Source: Isohypsibius dastychi (Eukaryota > Tardigrada > Eutardigrada > Parachela > Isohypsibiidae). Taken from it: DNA of 14,774 nt. Shown here one piece after another: positions 1 to 8,266 of the stretch; position 1 is the stretch's first letter; each line of letters starts with the position of its first letter. The stretch covers positions 1-14,774 of the forward strand of contig JAQIWT010000820.1 of assembly GCA_034696485.1 (NCBI GenBank), read 5' to 3'. The notes under the pieces are model-generated. The model saw nothing but the letters and a program-made list of their open reading frames with translations, made no database searches and was not told the DNA's origin. A program made the position numbers and the translations under genes.

Positions 1-148
1 TTTTTTTGGCCCAAAAAAAGTGATTGATATGATTCTTTAATGCATGTTCTACGTTGTAGAACGTACGGCTCATTTTTAAAAGTGTTCAGTCAGGGGCACT
101 TTGCTTGTGAATTAAACTCAAAGCTATTTAATAACTACTGTTTATTAG
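1..148. other. Left-edge intronic sequence of OATP gene A
   Basis: No exon can be supported here. The stretch ends with a plausible acceptor (TTTATTAG, ending at 148) directly before the first recognisable exon of the left OATP gene, so it is most likely intron of that gene. It holds two small inverted repeats: T7GG-C-CCA7 at 1-19 and GTTCTAC-GTT-GTAGAAC at 46-62. A tiny upstream exon cannot be excluded, because the neighbouring paralogue has exons of 31-38 bp in the matching region. Confidence 0.45.
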
Positions 149-2083
149 TGTTTTCCTGCACACCCAGCAGCTAAAAAGACAATCAAAATTCCAGTTATTC
201 CAAAACCCACGTTTTCCGGTAAAAAATGCAAGAACATTTCTTGAAAGTGTAATAGATATTTATTTGTGCATTGCAGGTCTCTTTGTGAATCTCAAACGTC
301 TTGCTTCAAATGGAACATATTTATGCCTCGTGTTAAACGACTGCTTAGATCTACTCGTCATCTCTGGTACGGTAATTACAACGCAACCCGAAAACCACCT
401 GTTGAATTCAAACAATGAATTTGCGTGATTCGTAGGGTACATTAGCTTTTCGATGAAATATACGGAGTACCATTTCCGTGAGACACCCGGACGAGTTGGA
501 AAATACAGTGGATTTAGCAATGTCGTCGCATTTTGCGGCGGAAGTTTGCTGGGCGGATTTATTGTGAAACGATTCAAGTTTCAACCTCGTCATGTTGCGT
601 TGATGGGGATGGTTGCTGGAATTTTGACAACCGTCGGGTTCTTCGGGCTTCAGGCGATTAAATGCGAACCACGAACGATGAATGGAGTACAAGAACTTTC
701 AGGGTAAATGAAACATCACCGTAAGCTTTCAATGTTTAACCTGCATCCCACATGGGTGGCGCCCATCGATTTTGTTCATGCTCAGATACTTTTGGTTGGT
801 TCCCGGAATCATTCCTTTTTTTTTAAAATAGGAAAAACGCTTGAAAATCAATAATATACATTTTGCGAATCTTGTGTGAAATCAAGTGTTTTGAATGTGA
901 GGTTGATCAGTTTTACGAGAGGCATTCAAAAGATAACATATTGATTTTCTCAGGTTCCTCAACGTTTCGAATTCTTGCTCTGAGAGCTGCGGATGCGATT
1001 CGAGTACTTTCTCACCAGTCTGCCATGTTGAGACCGGGATGAACTACTTTTCTCCATGTCATGCCGGATGCAATACAACGAAAACAAATAACATGGTAAA
1101 ATATCTGTATGTAAAATTCACCTGATTCTTCAGCTCCGGCTTGCAACAAAATGGATTGTTTCATAATTTTGAACTTGATTTTGCAGATAAAATACTTCTA
1201 CGATTGTTCGTGCATCCCACAGAGCATGGAAGTTTCGACAGTGCGCAGAGGCTACTGTGAAACGGGCTGCAGTAGTTTTCTGACCTTCATCATCGTTGGC
1301 GCAGCCAGTAAATTCATCGCAGCGCTTTCATTTGCCGGAGGTGTCATGCTCTCTTTACGGTAAAATTACCATTGCTCCATTTCTGAATGAATTTCTTGTC
1401 ATGAAACTGACCATCTTAATTTTTGAAGAGTTGTCGACGTTGACCTGAAGCCTTTATCGAAAGGACTGCAAACGTTGTTGACATCCACGATCGGTAACAG
1501 CAATAAAAGTTTGAATTGAAAAATTGAAAAAATGAAAACTTTGAATCTAAATTTTGTAAGAGACACGTAGAATTAGATTTATTATTTATTTGGTAATATG
1601 TTGACATTTAGTAATGCATTAGCGCGACGATTTAAAAACACCTGTGAATGATTATCTTGTAGGTCAGAAGGATGATCAAAATTCTCCGTGTACAATGGAA
1701 ACGAAATAACCGTTTGATTCTAAATTATTTAATTAACTTTATTTGCAGCTTTTATACCGGGACCAATTATTATGGGTGCTGTGATCGATTCAACTTGTAA
1801 AGTCTGGGGCACAACTTCATGCGGTGAGAAAGGCAACTGTTTAATCTATGATACGGATCAACTGCGAATTCGCATGCACCTTTTTACTGGGATAGTCAAA
1901 GGATGCTCAGCACTTCTTTACATTTTTGTAAGAGATTCTGCACTCTACAAAAACCTGATCTCCACTCATGTGTGTTTTCTGCAGATTTACTGGAAAGTTC
2001 GCAACCTGTCTTTTGCAAGACCCGAAGCTGCAGTCAGCAACAAAAAAGAAGAAATCAAGATGTTGAAAAAATCAGCTGAATAA
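149..2083 (+). CDS. OATP/SLCO organic anion transporter A (3' part, 5'-truncated by window)
   Basis: C-terminal half of a solute carrier organic anion transporter, a 12-helix plasma-membrane carrier for amphipathic organic anions. Exons read as 149-218, 277-366, 436-703, 954-1095, 1187-1359, 1429-1493, 1749-1927 and 1985-2083, giving about 361 residues in one open frame. Seen: a helix-7-like segment (LNDCLDLLVISG), a helix-8 region with GGSLLGGFIVKRFK, then IKCEPR opening a Kazal-like extracellular loop (SPVC, SPCHAGC, YDCSC, GYCETGC; 11 cysteines in all) with sequons NVS and NTT, and finally AFIPGPIIMGAVIDSTC and LIYD, characteristic of the family. The last helix is followed by a Lys/Glu-rich tail ending KKSAE. 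It lies 1.35 kb upstream of a tandem paralogue whose exons of 268 (summed), 142, 65 and 179 nt match in length. The last intron (1928-1984, 57 bp) is a multiple of three and stop-free, so its retention would add 19 residues. The family call is firm; the first exon (149-218) rests on a weaker acceptor and on alignment to the paralogue. Confidence 0.88.
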
Positions 2084-2084
2084 A
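2079..2084 (+). terminator. Poly(A) signal AATAAA overlapping the stop codon of OATP A
   Basis: AATAAA begins in the last sense codon (GAA) and contains the TAA stop of the left OATP gene. If used, cleavage would fall about 10-30 bases downstream and give a very short 3' UTR. No other AATAAA is visible in the following 100 bases. Confidence 0.5.
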
Positions 2085-2406
2085 AGTTTCCAGTGCCAAT
2101 GTTAATTTTCATTGTTTTATTTGAGTGAAAGCAGGTACCAGTTTTGCACGAACTCTGTGCTCTCCGGTAAGTTGAGTGAATGAGCAACAGGTGGCCATGT
2201 GTGTTGTCCCACTCCCACATAAACGTACATAAATATATTCCTCTTGTTTTCCCTTGGGGGTCACCAACCTGGGGAAAAAGGGGTTGCACTTTGTGTGACA
2301 ACGGTTCACTGTACTCAGTAATATAAGGAAGCGCCTCAGTGTAATGCGGGACACTTCATAACGATATTACAGGATCATGACCATTCAGAATAAGTACTAA
2401 TTAACT

Positions 2407-3336
2407 TGATAATATTGATAATAGCGTGTTTCTATCGAATTTTAATATCTCGCAACCAAGCCTGCCTTTCCGGTTTCCCAAAACGAGAAATTCAACCCAA
2501 AAATAGTACACCAAAAGAAGATATTGCTGAAAGCACCTGATTATATGATGAATCTAATCGTTTACGAATCACGTGAGACCTTTCGATAATTTGTACGGCA
2601 TACAGGATCGGCGAGATAAGTGTGGACTGTGGAGAGTTCAGGTGCCAAGAGTGATACTACCTTGAACGTACTACTAGCCTATTATTTGTGGGACTGGCGG
2701 GAATTGCCGCAAAAGTCCGCGCCGGGAACGCAGAAGTCCGTGTCAGGATTGTGTCCTGTGCTGGTACTAATATTGATATTCATAAAAAAATTAAAAAAAA
2801 CTAAAACACTTATTAAATGCTAATACTGCTAACACTATAATAATACTAACAATACCAATAATAAAACCAGTATTGAGCATCGGAAGGTCTATTGGTATTT
2901 TGCTGCATTATTCTTTGAGCTTGAAAGAGTATATTTTATAGATAACACTGTTCCACTCGAAGATTTTCAATTATTTCACTACAGTTATCAATTTATTCAC
3001 GAAAATATCTTGCATCAAATGAGAGTTTACTGACTCTGATAATTATGGTGATAACCTCAGAATATTACTCATGTCTCTTTTACCCGAACCACAATTACAA
3101 CTCAAAAGGTGCGGAGTAAATACGAGAAAAATATTCCACGAGATAAATGACAAAGCTCTTCTTTTCTGGTTGGGGAGAAAAGACGAGATAAGAGCAAATC
3201 TAGCGACTCATGATAGCGCCATTTTTCTTTCCATCGGATTTCTCCAGTTGATAAGATCATGTGTTCGTCTATTCAACCTTCTCGGGATTATTAGATAAAA
3301 TTCTGCGTTAACACAGTTTCGGGGTAAATTTTATCT
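2407..3336. promoter_or_regulatory. Cluster of GATA-factor-type sites (WGATAA) upstream of OATP B
   Basis: Twelve WGATAA matches can be read by eye. Forward: 2407, 2416, 2614, 2940, 3037, 3049, 3141, 3186, 3249 and 3293. Reverse (TTATCW): 2985 and 3331. Four are the extended WGATAAG or TGATAAG type or close to it. At this base composition roughly two would be expected by chance in 0.9 kb. GATA factors bind WGATAR, and in nematodes and insects such clusters mark gut-expressed genes. That this is an enhancer of the downstream transporter is inference from position. Confidence 0.45.
2780..2875. repeat. A-rich low-complexity stretch
   Basis: The stretch is dominated by A runs, followed by an irregular succession of words such as AATACT, ACTAATA and AATAATA. 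It looks like degenerate simple sequence without a clean period. No coding potential is seen. Confidence 0.6.
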
Positions 3337-3403
3337 GTTAATTACGCTGCCTTGAAATTCCGATATGAATACGGTGTGAGCGAACAGATTTGTTGTCAGT
3401 TTA

Positions 3404-3416
3404 TTATTATTTTCAG
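3404..3416 (+). promoter_or_regulatory. Probable 3' splice acceptor just upstream of the OATP B start
   Basis: A T-rich tract ending in TTTTCAG stops 21 bases before the ATG of OATP B. It matches the coding acceptors of this gene very well. It could end a 5'-UTR intron or, if this animal uses spliced leaders, be a trans-splice acceptor. No matching upstream exon could be identified. Confidence 0.4.
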
Positions 3417-3437
3417 TTTTCGAATTGATTTGGGGGA

Positions 3438-6400
3438 ATGGGACTCAAATCAAAATCTGACAGTCTGGAAGTCGACGAAGAGGAAATTTTTAATCGACAT
3501 GCGTGGAATCGAGATGCGGTTCCGGTTGATAGGAATTTGGAAGAAACGGTGGTTGTTCCGGTGAATATTGAGGAATTCGAAGTGGAAAATGAACCAGAAG
3601 AGCGGTGTGGAATTTTGTGTTGCAAACCAGATTGGATGCAGCGCTTTAAAAATATGAAGGCGTTTTTGCTGGTTTTTATTATTGCCGGACTTTCACAAGG
3701 TTTGTCTTACAGAAAATGATGAACGAATTAAATTAAATACTTGTAATCGATTTGAATTCGAATTTTAGATTTAAATTTGATGTTGTAATTGAAGAAAAAA
3801 TCCTACAGCGTAAAAAAACAATGGGTAATTCCAAATAATACAGCTGAAATAACAGCTTCTGTGTCATTGCGTATTTCTGACATTTTGCGAGTAAACATGA
3901 TTTGCATTTAGAATATACATTTGATGGAATTCTTCTTGCTTTCCAGGAATGTATTATTCATATTGGAATATGACTCTATCATCGATCGAAAAAAGGCTGC
4001 AGATTCCGAGCCAAACCACGGGCATAATCACTGCGATCAACGATGTTAGCCATTTATTGGTCGTACTTTTAGTCGCACATTTCTGCAGCAAAGGTCACCG
4101 ACCCAGATGGTGAGTACGAGTACGAGTATTTTAATAAAGGGATCGCACACAGACCTGGACTTGAATTAACTATGGGATTATTTCACTGAGAATACCGTAC
4201 ATGTTCATTTGTTTTCCATTTAGATATACAATGTCAAGTTAACACAAATTTGAAAATCTCAATTTTGGTTTGGAAGGTTTGGTTTGAATTGATTGATTTG
4301 AATAAAGGTTAGTTTTAAATTGACAGAAAACGCAGAAACAGTGTGATATGAGTAATTGTACAACTATATATTTCAACATCGATGTTTTTTAGGATGTTCG
4401 TCGGGAGTTTTATTGTCGGCATCGCCGTCCTTCTTTTCGCAACCCCCGAAATATTTGCTCCGAAATGGGATGCTGTTGCGACGATTAATCTGACCTCTGC
4501 TCTTCCAGCGTTTGATAAGGAGACATGTTTGAGCAATGCACAAGCCAGAGAAAGTGCCCCCAAGTGCGACGCCGAATCTCAAAAGGCTAGAAATGACAAC
4601 ACTTGGTCGCTACTTTTATTGGGATTGGCTCAAGTTCTTCTCGGAATCGGTACCACAGCGCCAATTGTTTTGGCTATGCCCTTCATGTAATGTGGAAAAA
4701 CAATAAAATTTCGCAATTGATAAGAAATGGTTGATTTGATTTTGACAGAGACGACAACGTAAAGGTGAAGAACGCGCCCATTTACTTCGGTAAGAAACAA
4801 CTACATTAGAACACCATAAAAATTCAACTGGAAAGCTGAATTCTTTTAGTTTGTTTTGAATTTAAAATGGTTCAGCAAAATTGTTTTCAACTCGCTTTTC
4901 TGATTTCACTTTTGCTGAATTTTTTTAGTTTTTGAATTTTTTAACTTTTTGAAATTTGACGTTGAAAAACCGAGTCTGTGTTATTTCTAGCGTTGGGACT
5001 GGCTGGAAGATTTTTCGGACCGCTGATCGGTGTTCTTCTCGGTGGATTTTGTCTTTCAACATATGTTGATCTTACCCGTAAGTAGCGGTGTAATTTTCCA
5101 AAAACCAAACACCTGAACCTGATACCCGACATTTTTGTTTTACTTCAACAGAGAGCCCCAAAATTGCTCAGAGTGATCCAAGGTAATACTGATCGGATTC
5201 TCTTGAAATGATGCAATTGAAATTCTTTTTCTGCAGATGGATGGGTGCCTGGTATTTGGGATATATTATAATCGGTAACATTATCTGTTATTTATAAAAT
5301 AATCGCTTTTTGCTGAATATCTTGTTCGTAGGATCATTAATTTGCTTGACCTCGACACTTTACCTTGTTGGTGAAAACGTTGTTCTCACGAAAAGCCTCC
5401 CGATTTAACTGTCTGTTTTGTTGACAGTTTTTTCCCGCCAAATTATCAAACACAGCTTCAAGAGACCGTGCCGAATCTGCTCCTGCGATTAGAAAACCTG
5501 TGAAAATCAACTCGAAAATAGAGGAACCGGACAATTTGATGAATAAATTGAAAGCCATGCCCAAAGATCTGAAACGCTTGTTGGTCAACAAAATATTCAT
5601 GTGCCGATTATTCAACGACTGCATCGACATGTTGGTTGTATCAGGTAAGAAACGCAACGCACACCATTAACTTGATAAATTGAATGGTTCAATTGTTATG
5701 TTGGTTTCGAGCTTCTATTTTTCTTTCATTAAATCCAGTAGACGAAAAACGGGGTTTTTATGTATTTCATGCAGTTTCTGCACAATTAATAATTGTGGCA
5801 TGGTGGCATTACTAGTGTTGTATTATTTGATTTTGCAGGCTATTTCAACTTCGCTTCGAAATATATCGAGTTCCATTTTCGAATGTCACCCGCTCAAGCA
5901 GGTTTGTGGTGGAAACGATTGAATTCGTTCTGTTCATCGCCGGATATTCTAATCAGAATAAATCTACAGGAAGAGCGAGTGGGTTGTCCAGTATTCTAGC
6001 CATGGGGCTAGGAGCCGCGGTAAGCGAACAAACTGTATTTTGAGTCGGTGTGAATTCATTCGAATAAAATAATCAAATAATTATATCAAAATTTATCGGC
6101 ACAGCGTTTTATTGCTGAATGTTTCAGGTTGGTGGTATTTTAATCCGGCGTTTCAAATGGCAGCCGAAACAAGTGGCGTTCGGAATTATCGTGTCGTCAT
6201 TTCTGACCGCTATTTGTTATTTCTTTCTCATGATGGTACGGTGCGAACCCAGAAATCTCCACAGTCTTGACGGCGCAAACGGGTAAGTTTTTTTACCGAT
6301 GGAGTAGCTATTATTTAATTTCAGACATCCTATCAATATTTAATCAGTTATAAACCACTTTTAAATTACAGAATGCTAATTGTGGACAACGCGTGCAGCA

Positions 6401-7780
6401 ACGCTTGCAATTGCGAAGGGAAACCATTTTCACCGGTTTGTTATGAGGAATTGAACGTGAACTATTATTCGCCATGTCATGCCGGATGCACCGGAGTGAA
6501 AAAGATTGACAACGTAAGACTTTGAGAATTATATAGAATACCATGATATTTTCCAGATCAGAGAAATTCAAACAATTACAAACGATTATTGAACATTGAT
6601 TTAATTATTGACTCATTTGTCACGTTAATTTATAGAAAAAGTATTCCGTATTTTCGTATGCTTCAAATTTTATATTGACTAAATCTGTTTTGGTAATTTT
6701 TTTCGCAGGTCAAATATTACACTGACTGCAAATGTCTGAATTCAAGCATGTCGGCTTTGGTTTCGCCGATACAAGCTGCTCCATCAATGTGGAATAATGT
6801 CGTGTCATCTGCACAGAATTTTATTCTCGGCCCAGCTGATGAATCTCCAAAACCCGGTGGAACTGTTCGGCGAGGATTTTGCGAAGGAGGATGTAGCGGA
6901 TTCTGGACTTATGTTGCAATCAGTGCCTCGTTCAAATTCATTGGAATGCTCCCGTTCTCCGGAAGTCAAATGTTGTCTTTCCGGTAAATAAATTCCGGAA
7001 AGAAGGATGACATTTCGAATGGAGAAAAGTTTTTATTGCTTTCATTCCAGAATCGTCGAGCCGGACCTCAAATCTTTGTCGAAAGCTCTTCAAACGTTTT
7101 CGGCTTCACTCTTCGGTACGACTTTATTTGCCGACATCTCTATTTTTTTTCAAAAAACTGAACTGAAATTTCAAAGAATCAACTTCTTGCAGTTTTTTTT
7201 ATTCAGGTTTTGCATCATCAAATAACGAATTTTTCTATCGGCAGAAATATTTTTCTTGATCGTTCCAATCTGCAAAACAATGAAAATAAAATATTCTGAA
7301 ATCTTCTAAAATTCCCTGAAATATTCTTAAATATTCTGATTAATGTATATCTAATTAAATATAATAAATTAAATAATAATTATTCTGAATTTATTCGAAA
7401 ATAAAATTGACTTTTCATTTTAGCCTTCATTCCTGGGCCAATCATCATGGGCGCTCTGATTGATTCAACATGCAAACTGTGGAACACACAAGAATGCGGC
7501 AAAAAAGGAGCTTGTTTAATTTACGATTTGGACGGACTACGGTTGAAAATGCATCTCTACGTCGGAATTATCAAAACTATCGCATGCGTTATGGATATTT
7601 ATGTTAGTATACTTCATACGTAATACAGACCTGTCCAGATTTCTAAAGCCATGTTTTCAGGTATATTTCAAAGTCCGAAAAATGACATTTGAAAGGCAAC
7701 CGGAATTATCGGTTACCGAGGGTGAAGATACAACTGACAGCTTGCATGGCAGCGTGAAAGACCTGACCAAACACGACTAA
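3438..7780 (+). CDS. OATP/SLCO organic anion transporter B (complete, 17 exons)
   Basis: Sodium-independent organic anion uptake carrier, 12-helix plasma-membrane protein of about 738 residues (family usually 650-750). Exons: 3438-3699, 3947-4109, 4393-4686, 4749-4789, 4991-5077, 5152-5182, 5237-5274, 5332-5366, 5428-5644, 5839-5901, 5970-6019, 6128-6282, 6372-6513, 6709-6983, 7051-7115, 7424-7602 and 7661-7780. Seen: an acidic cytosolic N-terminus; helix 1 ending in GLSQG (about 75-88); the IEKRLQIPS and GHRPRW family motifs; PFIDDN; the OATP signature DPRWMGAWYLG (about 291-301); FFPAKL; helix 7-8 with GGILIRRFKW; the 11-cysteine Kazal-like loop (about 470-590); AFIPGPIIMGALIDSTC; and a tail ending LTKHD. 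Sequons NMT, NLT and NSS are present. The start is the first in-frame ATG after a TTTTCAG acceptor. Only the eighth donor is doubtful: phase demands GTTGGT at 5367 (738 residues) or GTTGTT at 5379 (742 residues). No AATAAA is evident after the stop. The family assignment is very secure; substrates are unknown. Confidence 0.93.
4112..4128 (+). repeat. Short GAGTAC tandem repeat overlapping a splice donor
   Basis: Nearly three copies of GAGTAC follow the exon end at 4109; the first copy forms part of the donor GTGAGT. No second good donor is created, because the later copies lack a preceding GT in the right context. Confidence 0.55.
7116..7423 (+). other. Longest intron of OATP B (AT-rich)
   Basis: A 308-bp intron at the same position and phase as the 255-bp intron 1494-1748 of the paralogue. 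It is strongly AT-rich and carries a degenerate 10-bp tandem repeat. No ORF or RNA gene was recognised. Confidence 0.8.
7291..7340. repeat. Degenerate tandem repeat, 10-bp period, about five copies
   Basis: Five consecutive 10-base units resemble ATATTCTGAA (second unit ATCTTCTAAA, third ATTCCCTGAA, fourth ATATTCTTAA, fifth ATATTCTGAT). The array lies inside an intron of OATP B. The spacing is near one helical turn, so the AT-steps would be in phase. Confidence 0.6.
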
Positions 7781-8266
7781 ATGGCCGATAGAATTTGTAA
7801 ATATTATTTGATGTTTTTGCTCACAAACGATGTGATTTTTTCATATTCCAAAATTTCTTCGCAGAATGAGCTTTTCGAGGGTCCAGTTTTTTTCTCGTTG
7901 TTGTTGCTGACGTTGTGTACCGAACTGTCTGCGTCGCCGGTTCGTTAAACCGCATATGATGCAATGTAATTACCATCGTCGAATATTAAATTTCGCTGCT
8001 TAAACGGCATTTAATTCTTTGTTTTATAAAAACCACAACTTGAGCACGGACAAGCGGACCCCCTGAATTAGCACATGAGACATCAAGCTTGTAGTAGAAC
8101 AAATCAAACAGGGGTCCAAGTAGCTCGTACGCCGTTGAGTCTTGAAATCGTCGCGCACTTATTTTTCTGAAGTCCGCCATTTCTTATTAAAAAACAGCCC
8201 CACATCCTGCTCGTGATCTCGTCGAATCTGATTTCGGAATCTGTCTTTAAATTGGTTTTCAAAGAA
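7781..8266. other. Intergenic region between OATP B and the DCTPP1-fusion gene
   Basis: No convincing exon was found on either strand. It should contain the 3' UTR of OATP B and the promoter and 5' UTR of the next gene, both on the + strand. A TATAAAAA word lies at 8035-8042. A weak inverted pair, GGACCCCCTG at 8056-8065 and CAGGGGTCC at 8109-8117, encloses 43 bases; it may be chance. Confidence 0.6.
8035..8042 (+). promoter_or_regulatory. Candidate TATA box of the DCTPP1-fusion gene
   Basis: TATAAAAA on the + strand, 225 bases upstream of the ATG at 8267. It would imply a 5' UTR of about 200 bases. The sequence is AT-rich, so a chance match is possible. Confidence 0.25.

Larger units (their letters stand above)
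2084..3437. other. Intergenic region between the two OATP genes
   Basis: No credible coding exon was found on either strand; the open frames here lack recognisable motifs and convincing splice contexts. The left third looks unremarkable. The part from about 2780 to 2875 is A-rich low-complexity sequence with many AATA/ACTAATA-like words. From about 2400 to 3336 WGATAA motifs are dense. The right end carries a polypyrimidine tract and CAG at 3404-3416, just before the start codon of the next gene. Confidence 0.6.

Noticed and set aside
260-692. Two long open frames on the - strand (260-577 and 408-692)
   Set aside because: They lie antisense to OATP exons 277-366 and 436-703 and show no recognisable motif; they are shadows of the transporter coding bias.
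2620-2823. 67-codon + strand open frame in the OATP intergenic region
   Set aside because: It ends in lysine-rich low-complexity sequence, shows no family motif and has no convincing splice or promoter context.
3071-3298. 75-codon + strand open frame upstream of OATP B
   Set aside because: No recognisable similarity; it overlaps the GATA-site cluster and is in poor coding context. A short unknown peptide cannot be excluded but is not supported.
5370-5427. Intron 5371-5427 using the consensus-like donor GTGAAA
   Set aside because: It joins phase 1 to an acceptor that must be phase 0; the resulting frame meets a TAG within about 20 codons.
7986-8180. 64-codon - strand open frame between OATP B and the fusion gene
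   Set aside because: It has an acceptable ATG but no domain, splice or promoter signs, and it lies in the probable promoter of the + strand gene.
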